Of a stretch of DNA of 64,000 nucleotides, positions 6,976 through 14,755 are shown piece after piece. The notes below the pieces were generated by a model. The model was given only the letters and a program-made list of their open reading frames with translations, did not search any database and was not told the DNA's origin. Made by a program: the position numbers and the translations under genes. The stretch comes from DRPN01 sp964383915 (GTDB lineage: Bacteria > Bacteroidota > Bacteroidia > Bacteroidales > VadinHA17): the NCBI GenBank assembly GCA_964383915.1, contig CAYLJE010000002.1:7271-71270 (forward strand), given 5' to 3'. The stretch's first letter is position 1, and each line of letters starts with the position of its first letter.

Positions 6976-9168
6976 ATGAGTATAAATGCAGATATTTCTC
7001 TTGCGGAGTATCTGAAAAAATATTTCGGATTTGACACGTTCAAAGGAAAACAGGAAGTAATTATCCGTAATCTGCTGGATGGGCAGGATACCTTTGTTCT
7101 GATGCCAACGGGAGGAGGGAAATCCTTGTGTTACCAATTACCTTCCCTGATACTGCCGGGAACGGCCATTGTTGTTTCTCCGCTGATTGCTCTAATGAAG
7201 AACCAGGTAGATGCCATGCGGAATTTTGTGAGTACGGATGACGGGATTGCTCATTTTTTGAATTCTTCTCTTTCCAAAGCAGCTATACAGCAGGTGAGAC
7301 AGGATGTGCAGGATCAAAGGACGAAATTGTTGTATGTAGCTCCCGAATCGTTGACCAAAGAAGAGAATGTTGAATTCCTTAAGCATATCAATATATCGTT
7401 TTATGCTATTGATGAGGCGCACTGTATCTCGGAATGGGGACATGACTTCCGGCCTGAATACCGCCGGATACGACCCGTTGTTGATAAAATAGGGAGGTCT
7501 CCTATTATTGCCCTGACAGCTACCGCTACGCCGAAAGTGCAACACGATATACTGAAAAACCTGGGGATGCCGGAAGCCAATGTATTCAAGTCTTCCTTTA
7601 ACCGGCCAAATCTTTATTATGAAGTACGTCCCAAGACAAATGCAACGAAAGAGATCATAAAATATATCAAAGCTAATCCCGGGAAATCTGGTATCATCTA
7701 TTGTCTGAGTCGCAGGAAAGTAGAAGAAATGGCAGAGACCTTGCAGGTTAATGGAATTAAAGCCCTGCCCTATCATGCAGGCATGGATTCTACTACCCGT
7801 TCGGAGAACCAGGATAGGTTTCTGATGGAAGATGTGGATGTGATTGTCGCAACCATTGCTTTTGGGATGGGGATCGACAAACCCGATGTCAGATTCGTAA
7901 TTCATTATGATATGCCTAAAAGTCTGGAGGGTTATTACCAGGAGACTGGACGGGCAGGACGGGATGGAGGCGAAGGCAGATGTATCGCTTTTTACAGCTA
8001 TAAAGATATTCAAAAGCTGGAGAAGTTTATGCAGGGAAAACCGGTAGCAGAACAGGAAATTGGGAAACAACTGCTGCTGGAAACTACAGCTTATGCCGAA
8101 TCTTCTGTATGCCGCCGGAAAATGTTGTTACATTATTTTGGGGAAAATTATGAAGAAGAAAACTGTAATTCCTGTGATAACTGTACGCATCCGAAGAAAC
8201 AGTTTGAAGGGAAAAATTATGTTGTTAAAGCGCTGAAGGTGATCTTTGCCGTAAACGAAAAGTTCAAATCAGAACATGTAGCCCATATCCTAAGCGGTCA
8301 TGCTACCTCTGGTGTAAAATCCTATAAGCATCACCTGTTGGATGTGTTTGGTCTGGGGAAAGAAAAAGACGAGAAATTCTGGGGTGCCGTCATGAGGCAA
8401 ATGCTAGTTAAATATCTGATAGAAAAAGAAATAGAAAACTATGGCCTGCTGAAAGTGACGGAAAAAGGCCATGAATACTTTAAACATCCGGTCTCTTTCA
8501 TGATGGTTGAAAACCATGACTATGAGGCCATCGATGAAGATAATGCTGCAGCTTCGGGAAGAACAGCTGTTGTAGATGATGAACTGCTTAGTATCCTGAA
8601 GGACCTTCGCCGCGAAATAGCCCGTAAGAAAAACCTGCCACCCTTTGTAATTTTTCAGGATCCTTCCCTTGAAGATATGGCCATCCAGTATCCGGTGTCT
8701 CTGGACGAATTACATAATATTGCCGGAGTTGGACAGGGGAAAGCCCTGCGTTATGGGAAAGAATTTGTTGAGGTAATCAAAAAATATGTCGAAGAAAAAG
8801 AAATTATCCGGCCGTCTGAAATGGTGGTGAAATCAGTGGTTAAAAAATCAGGTCTGAAAGTATATATCATTCAAAGTATCGACAGGAAAATATCATTGGA
8901 TGATATTGCCAATTCTAAGAACCTGAAGATGAATGTTTTGCTGGAGGAGATTGAATCGATTGTTCATTCCGGTACAAGACTAAACCTGGATTATTATATA
9001 AATCAGGTAATGGACGAAGATCATCAACAGGAAGTTTTTGATTATTTCAGTGAGGATGCTGAAGATGAATCTGTTAAGTCGGCTCTGGAAGAACTGGGAG
9101 AAGATGAATACAGTGAAGAAGATATTCGCCTCATGCGCATAAAGTTTTTCTCTGAGATGGGAAACTGA
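6976..9168 (+). CDS. recQ: ATP-dependent DNA helicase RecQ
   Basis: A 730-aa superfamily 2 3'-5' helicase for recombination and fork repair. Walker A is PTGGGKS (44-50), the DEAH box is YAIDEAHCISEWGHDFRP, motif III is LTATATP, and motif VI is QETGRAGRDGGEGRC. The RecQ-C-terminal zinc cluster follows (CRRKMLLHYFGE and CNSCDNC), then a winged helix and an HRDC domain (about 540-620). The last ~110 residues are acidic and helical, typical of the roughly 730-aa Bacteroidota form. The start at ATG 6976 is chosen over the overlapping GTG at 6973. Convergent with the downstream permease. Confidence 0.96.
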   Translation: MSINADISLAEYLKKYFGFDTFKGKQEVIIRNLLDGQDTFVLMPTGGGKSLCYQLPSLILPGTAIVVSPLIALMKNQVDAMRNFVSTDDGIAHFLNSSLSKAAIQQVRQDVQDQRTKLLYVAPESLTKEENVEFLKHINISFYAIDEAHCISEWGHDFRPEYRRIRPVVDKIGRSPIIALTATATPKVQHDILKNLGMPEANVFKSSFNRPNLYYEVRPKTNATKEIIKYIKANPGKSGIIYCLSRRKVEEMAETLQVNGIKALPYHAGMDSTTRSENQDRFLMEDVDVIVATIAFGMGIDKPDVRFVIHYDMPKSLEGYYQETGRAGRDGGEGRCIAFYSYKDIQKLEKFMQGKPVAEQEIGKQLLLETTAYAESSVCRRKMLLHYFGENYEEENCNSCDNCTHPKKQFEGKNYVVKALKVIFAVNEKFKSEHVAHILSGHATSGVKSYKHHLLDVFGLGKEKDEKFWGAVMRQMLVKYLIEKEIENYGLLKVTEKGHEYFKHPVSFMMVENHDYEAIDEDNAAASGRTAVVDDELLSILKDLRREIARKKNLPPFVIFQDPSLEDMAIQYPVSLDELHNIAGVGQGKALRYGKEFVEVIKKYVEEKEIIRPSEMVVKSVVKKSGLKVYIIQSIDRKISLDDIANSKNLKMNVLLEEIESIVHSGTRLNLDYYINQVMDEDHQQEVFDYFSEDAEDESVKSALEELGEDEYSEEDIRLMRIKFFSEMGN

Positions 9169-9213
9169 TGTTGTTCCCGGAACCATCTGACCCGTTCAAA
9201 CTTTTCAAACCTT

Positions 9214-9230
9214 GCAGGTTTTAAACCTGC
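9214..9230. terminator. Palindrome between convergent recQ and permease genes
   Basis: GCAGGTTTTAAACCTGC is a perfect palindrome with 8-base arms, and the permease stop codon lies within it. Placed between two converging genes it could be a bidirectional terminator. The sequence also resembles short palindromes common in Bacteroidota intergenic DNA. Confidence 0.4.
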
Positions 9231-10468
9231 TGTTTCGTATCCAGTGCATCGCGTAACCCGTTTCCGACGAGGGTAAAAGACAAAACCATGATCATGATAG
9301 CCAGGCCGGGTATGATTGCCAGATAAGCTTTTCCCATGATGATATATCCATAATGATTTCGGATCATCATGCCCCAGGAAGGAACAGGGGGTTGAACGCC
9401 GATACCCAGAAAGCTTAGTCCTGCCTCTATAAGTATGGCGGAGGCAAAGTTGGCTGCCGAGATGATAATCACAGGATTTAATGCATTGGGAAGAACATGC
9501 CGGAACAGGATCCTCCGGGAAGGTAACCCTATGACGCGGGCCGCCTCAATATACTCTTTCTCGCGTATTCCCAATACCTGGCCCCTGACGACACGGGCTA
9601 CTTCGACCCACATAGTAAAACCTACCGCCACAAAAATTTGCCAGAATCCTTTGCCAAGTACCAGGGTGATGGCAATAACCATTAACAGGGTGGGGACAGA
9701 CCAGACCACATTGATCAGCCACATGATCAGCCGATCAACCCATCCCCCGACATAACCCGCAACAGCCCCTAAAAAAATACCTATCAGCAGGGAAATGGTG
9801 ACCGAAATCAATCCGATTGAAAGAGAAATGCGGGTACCCAGAATCAGACGGCTGAGCAAGTCCCGTCCGAAACGATCAGTCCCCAGAAGATATTTCTTAT
9901 AGACAATATGTTGCAACCTTACCATTTTTTGCAGAGAGTCCACCCTCATCCTGTGGGTTTTTCCGTTCAGGTCTTTAAAGACGACGAGTTTCGTTTCTTT
10001 CTTATACTTATAATTTTCCGGATGAAGGTCAATAGGACTGATTACATCAGCGAGAAGGAAGGGATGAATGAAAGGTTCTTCTCCCGGGTATTCTGAATAT
10101 TCTTCTGCAACGACTGAATCCTTCCGAAAATAATATTTGTTAACAGGAATCAGGGTGAAAGGATTTTCTTTACCAAACAGCAGGGTATGTATGAAAGAAT
10201 GCTTGGTGCTCAGGGTGTTGTCTCTTACCCTGAGCATATTTACAGCAAACCCGGGTTTTCGGGTGGTCAGCTCCAGATGCTGGTCATTGGCATGGGGGGT
10301 GTGATCCGGCGTGATGAGATAGCCTAAGATGGCTATGATAACACCTGTGACAAGCATCGTCAGCCCTGTCATAGCTGCCGGATTGGTTTTGAACTTTTTC
10401 CATGCCAGCCTGGTCGGGGTAGTTCGATTAATTATTTCACGATGATGCCGTCCCCAAAGAATATTCAT
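9221..10468 (-). CDS. OppC/DppC-type ABC transporter permease
   Basis: A 415-aa inner-membrane permease. The N-terminal part (RTTPTRLAWKKFKTNPAAM) followed by a membrane segment matches OppC_N. The C-terminal half has the binding-protein-dependent transport domain, with the EAA loop at EYIEAARVIGLPSRRILFRHVLPNAL and later SFLGIGVQPPVPSWGMM. Between the first membrane segment and the transport domain is an enlarged non-cytoplasmic stretch of about 140 residues (roughly 55-190), larger than in enteric OppC (about 300 aa in total). Partner ATPase, second permease and binding protein are not in this window. The substrate is probably a peptide, or nickel or another small ligand; it cannot be specified. 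Confidence 0.85.
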   Translation of the reverse strand: MNILWGRHHREIINRTTPTRLAWKKFKTNPAAMTGLTMLVTGVIIAILGYLITPDHTPHANDQHLELTTRKPGFAVNMLRVRDNTLSTKHSFIHTLLFGKENPFTLIPVNKYYFRKDSVVAEEYSEYPGEEPFIHPFLLADVISPIDLHPENYKYKKETKLVVFKDLNGKTHRMRVDSLQKMVRLQHIVYKKYLLGTDRFGRDLLSRLILGTRISLSIGLISVTISLLIGIFLGAVAGYVGGWVDRLIMWLINVVWSVPTLLMVIAITLVLGKGFWQIFVAVGFTMWVEVARVVRGQVLGIREKEYIEAARVIGLPSRRILFRHVLPNALNPVIIISAANFASAILIEAGLSFLGIGVQPPVPSWGMMIRNHYGYIIMGKAYLAIIPGLAIMIMVLSFTLVGNGLRDALDTKQQV

Positions 10469-10507
10469 ATGCGATGATAAAGCTGTAAAAATATAAATTT
10501 TTATTCT

Positions 10508-10861
10508 TTACTGCTCCCAGTCCGTTTCTTTTATTGTTTCAGCGTGTAAATGAGATGTTCTTAATAATATTTTATCTTCAAGTTTTATCAAATCAATTTC
10601 AAGAAAATCACCAATTTTCCATAATGTCTCTTCAGTAAAATTATGGGTACCGCTCAGCCATTTTGTAATGACCGAAGGTTGTACTCCCAATGCTTTGGCT
10701 AAGTCCTTTTTTCGCAAGCCCATTTTCTTCATCCTGTCAGCGATCCGGGCAGCCAACAGCATTTTTCTGTCGGTCATTTTTTGTTCTTCCGGACTGATCT
10801 CATCCAAGAGGCCGTAAATGATCTTGCTCTTGTAAGTGTCTGCTTTTTTAATCTTCATCAT
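10508..10861 (-). CDS. XRE-family helix-turn-helix regulator (antitoxin-like)
   Basis: A 117-aa protein with a Cro/C1-type HTH: MLLAARIADRMKKMGLRKKDLAKALGVQPSVITKWLSGTHNF covers about residues 35-76. The length, layout and N-terminal segment about an 'ISPEEQ' motif resemble HigA-like antitoxins, which are DNA-binding and neutralise a partner toxin. The start is taken at ATG 10861 (an ATG at 10858 is equally possible); a TTG further upstream is less likely. It overlaps the end of an upstream reading frame (10848-11060) by 14 bases, the sort of overlap seen in two-gene toxin-antitoxin operons, but that upstream frame lacks a start codon and no known toxin is recognised. Confidence 0.75.
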   Translation of the reverse strand: MMKIKKADTYKSKIIYGLLDEISPEEQKMTDRKMLLAARIADRMKKMGLRKKDLAKALGVQPSVITKWLSGTHNFTEETLWKIGDFLEIDLIKLEDKILLRTSHLHAETIKETDWEQ

Positions 10862-11060
10862 CTGTGTCAAATTCAAGGTTTCCTAATAATTCAATTTCAT
10901 CCGGTGAAAACCATATTTCTTTATCTCTGATTCTTTTTGTTATAGCTTCAGATATGTCGCGCAAAAGATAATTTTCCTGTTTAAGTTTTTCGCTTTCCTG
11001 TAATGTCCTTATGCTTTTAGGTTTTTTGCCACCTCCGCCAAGTATGTTGTTTACGTGCGT
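10848..11060 (-). pseudogene. Unidentified reading-frame fragment upstream of XRE gene
   Basis: A 70-codon open frame without any ATG. It reads a glycine-rich start (NNILGGGGKKPKS), a heptad-like helix (TLQESEKLKQENYLLRDI), and an acidic end (LEFDTDDED) overlapping the start of the XRE gene. Codon composition and the helical pattern look protein-like, so it is probably the surviving C-terminal part of a gene. Its other end overlaps, in another frame, the Lon-like fragment at 11017-11169, suggesting a frameshifted single gene. I do not recognise the family. Confidence 0.4.
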
Positions 11061-11169
11061 TCAGGGGTACCAGCAGGGTGGTGGCTCCCTTTTCTACAGC
11101 CGGCTCCATAACCACCTTCTCCCTCCACCCCCCAATCTTCGCTATCCGGGAATTGATGCTTAAAATTAA
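11017..11169 (-). pseudogene. Fragment resembling the C-terminus of a Lon-like (S16) protease domain
   Basis: A 50-codon open frame with no proper start. RIAKIGGWREKV followed by EKGATTLLVPLNARKQ matches the end-of-domain pattern of Lon proteases, in which a GG(L/W)xEK segment precedes an Ala-Gly-hydrophobic-(I/V)P-x-N-x-(K/R) strand. The catalytic Ser/Lys portion is missing, so only a relic remains. The frame then runs into HTWRRWQKT and stops, while the +1 frame continues as the fragment at 10848-11060. Assignment rests on a short motif read by eye. Confidence 0.4.
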
Positions 11170-11291
11170 TCATAAGGAGAAAATGAACAACAAAAATGTT
11201 TGAAATTGTCTTTGTCCAAAATTAAAGAGGGAAATATTTTGTACATTACATATCTTTACAATAATTTTTACACAGACGTGGAAAAATACAA

Positions 11292-11858
11292 ATGAATAAT
11301 AAATACCGGAACAAATACCGCATTGCATCCACGCGTTTAAAAAATTGGGATTACGGTTGGAACGGGGCCTATTTTGTTACCATCTGCACCAAAGACAGGG
11401 TCCATTATTTTGGTGAAATTACCGATAGGGAAATGGAATTGGTGGAAATCGGTAATTTGGCCAAAAATTTTTGGTTGGAAATTCCGGATCATTTTTTGTT
11501 TGTAAAATTGGGTGCATTCGTCATCATGCCCAACCATGTTCATGGGATCATAATCATTGATAAACCGGATGTCGGGTTGAAAACGGTTACCGTAGAGGCG
11601 CCCGATTCGGGCGTCTCTACCAATATTAATATTAAAACCAATCCCAAATTCAAAAAATGGAAACCTGGCAATTTGGGGGTTATCATTAATCAATACAAAC
11701 GTATTTGTACCATCCATGCCCGAAAAATCAATGCGGATTTTGCATGGCAATCACGGTTCTATGATCATGTTATCCGCGACAACCAATCATTTTATAAAAT
11801 TGCGGAATACATACGAAATAACCCCCTGAAATGGAAGGACGATACCTTTAACAGATAA
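11292..11858 (+). mobile_element. REP-associated tyrosine transposase (Y1/HUH family, IS200-like)
   Basis: A 188-aa single-strand transposase. The N-terminus YRIASTRLKNWDYGWNGAYF and the strand FVTICTKDRVHYFG are typical of RAYT proteins. The HUH metal site is IMPNHVHGIIII (about residues 77-88) and the likely catalytic tyrosine is in NQYKRICTIH (about 137). The end YDHVIRDNQSFYKIAEYIRNNPLKWKDD is also a hallmark. It appears full length and is not flanked by the subterminal hairpins of a classical IS200 element, as expected of domesticated RAYTs, which act on REP palindromes. A REP-like palindrome lies within its own coding sequence at 11592-11620. Confidence 0.9.
11592..11620. repeat. REP-like palindrome inside the transposase gene
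   Basis: A 29-base near-perfect inverted repeat: arms GTAGAGGCGCCCG and CGGGCGTCTCTAC around ATT, with one mismatch (a G-U if transcribed). It is GC-rich against an AT-rich gene and encodes VEAPDSGVST between the HUH motif and the catalytic Tyr. The 'GTAGAGACGC...GCGTCTCTAC' pattern is that of dispersed palindromes linked to RAYT genes. Confidence 0.7.
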
Positions 11859-11962
11859 AATTCCCGAAGCAGGCACCCCCAAAACCATAGAACGGTTTAA
11901 AATTATTTTGCACCTCCAACCTATTTAACAACCTATTTTAATAGGTAGAAGAAATTTATGAT

Positions 11963-12214
11963 ATGTCACGCAGAAAGGTGAAAAACAAAAATGTACGCAG
12001 TCTGTTGAGGCTGACAGGCGGTACAAGTTACGGGGTCAGTCTTCCTATGGAGGACATTGCCGAACTGGGCTGGAAGGCCAAACAGAAGCTGGTGGTAAAA
12101 CGGTACGGCAAGGGCTTTCTCATCCGGGACGGGAACCGGAGAAGAGGTAGGGGGGCAGGATTGTTCGTCGCTATCGCTCCTCACGGACCTGAATTGGGGA
12201 TGCCATACAGGTGA
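11963..12214 (+). CDS. AbrB/MazE/SpoVT-type DNA-binding ORF with aberrant C-terminus
   Basis: An 83-aa ORF. Residues about 10-54 (LLRLTGGTSYGVSLPMED, then GWKAKQKLVVKRYGKGFLI) fit the swapped-hairpin AbrB fold used by MazE-type antitoxins and small regulators. After IRD the sequence becomes GNRRRGRGAGLFVAIAPHGPELGMPYR, which does not resemble the family; related proteins normally end a few residues after IRD. This suggests the original stop was lost and the frame runs into palindromic intergenic DNA. It lies in the accessory pocket between the RAYT and initiator tRNA genes. No toxin partner is seen. Confidence 0.6.
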   Translation: MSRRKVKNKNVRSLLRLTGGTSYGVSLPMEDIAELGWKAKQKLVVKRYGKGFLIRDGNRRRGRGAGLFVAIAPHGPELGMPYR

Positions 12215-12254
12215 AAAAGCCGCTACTCGTCAGCGCTCGTAAAATGGCTTTTTT
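12214..12254. terminator. Inverted-repeat terminator after the AbrB-like ORF
   Basis: AAAAAGCC ... GGCTTTTTT pairing across a 24-base loop, so A-run and T-run flank a short GC stem; could terminate in either direction. The loop holds a further short palindrome-like stretch. Confidence 0.5.
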
Positions 12255-12292
12255 GTTTCAGCCCGTTGTAAGCAAGCTTGCCCTGCTTTCAC

Positions 12293-12325
12293 AAAAAAAG
12301 CCATGCCTATCGTGCACGGCTTTTT
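12293..12325. terminator. Bidirectional terminator of the initiator tRNA gene
   Basis: GCCATGC / GTGCACGGC-type stem: on the minus strand GCCGTGC pairs with GCATGGC (one G-U), flanked by A5 and T7. It starts five bases past the tRNA 3' end, so it most likely ends the minus-strand tRNA transcript. Confidence 0.75.
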
Positions 12326-12329
12326 CTCC

Positions 12330-12404
12330 TGGTAGCGGGGACAGGACTCGAACCTGTGACCTTTGGGTTATGAGCCCAACGAGCTGCCACTGCTCCACCC
12401 CGCA
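12330..12404 (-). tRNA. Initiator tRNA-fMet (anticodon CAU)
   Basis: A 75-nt gene including an encoded CCA. The anticodon stem-loop is TTGGG-CTCATAA-CCCAA, with the three consecutive G-C pairs that mark initiator tRNA. The first base pair of the acceptor (T1 and T72) is mismatched, another initiator feature (C1-A72 in E. coli), while GCGGGG / CCCCGC pair. The D-stem GAGC/GCTC and the T-arm ACAGGTTCGAGTCCTGT are intact. These features separate it from elongator tRNA-Met. Confidence 0.92.
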
Positions 12405-12420
12405 ATATATCTTCAATACT

Positions 12421-12567
12421 TTAAGAACATTTTATCAGCTCTTTCCGGAAAAGCTGCCTCTCATTGCCAGTATTTATGAACTGTTTTTCCTTTGCCTCAT
12501 CAACCCATGTCAACTCCTGCGCTTCTCCGGATAGCAATTTCAGATTGCAAAAGTATAATATTCCTTC
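12421..12567 (-). pseudogene. Open frame without start codon upstream of tRNA-fMet
   Basis: A 48-codon frame on the minus strand ending at 12421, with no ATG. LKLLSGEAQELTWVDEAKEK followed by FINTGNERQLFRKEL vaguely recalls the end of a Nudix hydrolase domain (Glu-rich turn followed by 'WV'), but the Nudix box itself is absent. It may be a relic or chance. Otherwise the 12405-12686 gap contains only a -7 promoter box and a 7-bp hairpin (ATCCTCC 12610-12616 with GGAGGAT 12632-12638). Confidence 0.22.
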
Positions 12568-12588
12568 TTATTCTCAAAATATTTGTTG

Positions 12589-12596
12589 TAATTTTG
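12589..12596 (+). promoter_or_regulatory. -7 promoter box, probably for the M23-dxr-rseP cluster
   Basis: TAATTTTG matches TAnnTTTG. The M23 start codon is 90 bases downstream, leaving a leader with one small hairpin. No convincing -33 TTTG. Confidence 0.4.
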
Positions 12597-12686
12597 ATGA
12601 CATTTTTTAATCCTCCTATACGTTTTATTCCGGAGGATGAAAAAGTGATAGGTTATTACCTTAATATTAACTTACGTGGATAAGTA

Positions 12687-13544
12687 ATGGTTAAAACAAA
12701 GAAAAAAAACTGGACAGAAAGACTCAGGCTAACTTTATTTAAAGAGGATACTTTTGAGGAAGTCTGGACGATCAGGTTGACGAAAATGGGATTTTTTGCC
12801 ACCTTGGCGACTTTTGTTCTTTTAATTGTAATTGCAGTGTCGTTATTGATTGCTTATACCAATCTTCGGGAATTGATCCCAGGATATCCCAATGTAACAC
12901 TGCGGGAAGATATTGTCAAAAATGCACTTCTGCTGGACTCTTTAGAGCAGGAGATTACATTGAGGGATAAATATTTTGACAACATTAAGAAAATTATGTT
13001 GGGGGAGGCTCCTGATAATATTACCTATGATACAGGAAAAGTAGTGAATCCCAAGGATATTAAATTTACCCGCTCCCTGGAGGATTCTTTGCTGAGACAA
13101 CAGGTTGAATCCGAAGAAGAATATAATCTTTCCGTTACATCAAATCGCACCGAACGGCATGTTGATTTTTATAATGTCCACTTTTTTCCGCCGGTAAAAG
13201 GGATTATATCCAATCATTTTGATCCGGTGAGAAATCACTTGGGCACTGATATTGCCGGTGTTCCCAATGAAGTAATTCACGCCACCCTGGACGGAACAGT
13301 GATCTTTGCCGGATGGACGCTTGAGACGGGCTATGTCGTCGAGATTCAACATGCCAATAATCTGGTGTCTGTATATAAACACAACAACAAAGTATTGAAA
13401 GAGGTGGGTTCTGTTGTTAAAGCCGGAGAAGATATTGCATTAATGGGAACTACAGGAGAGTTATATACTACGGGACCTCATTTACATTTTGAGCTTTGGT
13501 ATAACGGGCAACCGCTGGATCCGGAAAAATATGTAGTTTTCTAA
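12687..13544 (+). CDS. M23 family metallopeptidase (LytM/NlpD-like), membrane anchored
   Basis: A 285-aa protein with a single N-terminal membrane segment (about residues 32-54) and a short coiled region, then a LytM domain in the periplasm. Zinc ligands are visible in NHLGTDIAG (His, Asp) and in PHLHFELWYNG (HxH) near the C-terminus, so the site looks catalytically complete rather than degenerate as in NlpD/EnvC activators. It would cut peptidoglycan cross-links or regulate an amidase. It is followed 45 bp later by dxr and then rseP, a gene order common in Bacteroidota. Confidence 0.9.
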   Translation: MVKTKKKNWTERLRLTLFKEDTFEEVWTIRLTKMGFFATLATFVLLIVIAVSLLIAYTNLRELIPGYPNVTLREDIVKNALLLDSLEQEITLRDKYFDNIKKIMLGEAPDNITYDTGKVVNPKDIKFTRSLEDSLLRQQVESEEEYNLSVTSNRTERHVDFYNVHFFPPVKGIISNHFDPVRNHLGTDIAGVPNEVIHATLDGTVIFAGWTLETGYVVEIQHANNLVSVYKHNNKVLKEVGSVVKAGEDIALMGTTGELYTTGPHLHFELWYNGQPLDPEKYVVF

Positions 13545-13589
13545 AAGGATCATCTCGTTATCAATCAATAAAACAGGGGTATATAAAAG

Positions 13590-14741
13590 ATGATAAAGCC
13601 TATTGCCATATTAGGATCGACCGGTTCTATCGGGACGCAAACCGTTGATGTAGTACGTTCTAATCCGGACAAATTTAAAGTTACAGGCTTAACTGCAGGG
13701 AAGAATTACCGCTTATTGGTTCAGCAGGCCCGGATGTTATTGCCTGAAAAAGTAGCGATAGGGGATGATAAATATTATTCCAGGGTGAAAGAAGGTTTGA
13801 AGGATTTGAAGATAGAGGTTTTGTCCGGGATGAAAGGGATTCTTGAGGTAGCCGGAGACTCTTCCAGCCGGATGGTGGTGGTAGCCCTGGTCGGGTTTTC
13901 CGGTCTGAAGCCGACACTGAGAGCCATTGATGCCGGGAAGGAGATAGCTTTGGCCAATAAGGAAACCATTGTGGTAGCCGGAGAGCTGGTGATGAAAAGA
14001 GTAGCAGAAAAGAATCTCCCGGTTTTACCTGTGGATTCAGAGCATTCGGCTATTTTCCAATGTCTGATGGGCGAAGATCCCGCAATGGTGGAAAAAATAA
14101 TACTGACAGCATCGGGAGGACCTTTTCTTCATTTACCTTGGGAGAAAATAGCAGAGGTAACGCCGGCAGAAGCTTTAGCCCATCCAAACTGGAAAATGGG
14201 AAACAAGATAACGATAGATTCGGCCTCTTTTATGAATAAGGGATTTGAAGTCATTGAAGCCCGGTGGCTTTTCGATATTGATCCCGGACAGATTGAAGTG
14301 GTTGTTCATCCACAATCGATCATCCATTCCATGGTGCAGTTTCAGGACGGTTCTATCAAAGCACAACTGGGAATGCCGGATATGCGTTTGCCCATACAAC
14401 TGGCACTGAGTTATCCTGAGAGAATTAAATCGACATGGGAAAGGCTTGACTTTTCCAGAACGGCCGAACTTACTTTTTTGCCAGCAGATCAAAAAAAATT
14501 TCGTAACCTTGCCCTTTCTTATGATGCCTTAGATAAAGGAGGAAATATGCCTTGTATTCTGAATGCTGCCAATGAAATTGCAGTGGATGCTTTTCTGCGG
14601 GAAAAACTTAAGTTCACCAAGATGTCTGATCTCATAGAAAGAACCATGCAGCGGGTTCAATTTTTGCCAAATCCTTCTTTGGAAGAGTTGGTACAAACGG
14701 ACAGGGAGGCAAGAAAAAGGGCTGAAAGATTGATTAAATAG
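13590..14741 (+). CDS. dxr: 1-deoxy-D-xylulose 5-phosphate reductoisomerase
   Basis: A 383-aa NADPH enzyme of the MEP isoprenoid pathway, converting DXP to MEP. The N-terminal nucleotide motif is ILGSTGSIGTQTVDVVR (8-24). Metal and substrate residues occur in LPVDSEHSAIFQCL (about 149-162), ASGGPF, and SFMNKGFEVIEARWLF (about 213-228). Length is normal. It sits 14 bp before rseP, so it is likely co-transcribed with it. Confidence 0.97.
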   Translation: MIKPIAILGSTGSIGTQTVDVVRSNPDKFKVTGLTAGKNYRLLVQQARMLLPEKVAIGDDKYYSRVKEGLKDLKIEVLSGMKGILEVAGDSSSRMVVVALVGFSGLKPTLRAIDAGKEIALANKETIVVAGELVMKRVAEKNLPVLPVDSEHSAIFQCLMGEDPAMVEKIILTASGGPFLHLPWEKIAEVTPAEALAHPNWKMGNKITIDSASFMNKGFEVIEARWLFDIDPGQIEVVVHPQSIIHSMVQFQDGSIKAQLGMPDMRLPIQLALSYPERIKSTWERLDFSRTAELTFLPADQKKFRNLALSYDALDKGGNMPCILNAANEIAVDAFLREKLKFTKMSDLIERTMQRVQFLPNPSLEELVQTDREARKRAERLIK

Positions 14742-14755
14742 AAGAAAAAAAGAGT

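Noticed and set aside
7192..8070. Long open frame antisense to recQ.
   Set aside because: The sense strand has all RecQ motifs in a single frame; the antisense product shows no domain and arises from codon bias.
10508..11060. Functional HigBA-type toxin-antitoxin module.
   Set aside because: Only the regulator is intact; the upstream frame has no start codon and no RelE/HigB-like motif.
12597..12683. A 28-codon ORF just after a -7 box whose product (NPPIRFIPEDEKVIGYYL) strikingly resembles the start of plant NAC domains.
   Set aside because: NAC factors are plant proteins of more than 150 residues; here the frame stops after 28 codons, there is no leader for translation between promoter box and ATG, and chance similarity over about 20 residues is the simplest explanation.
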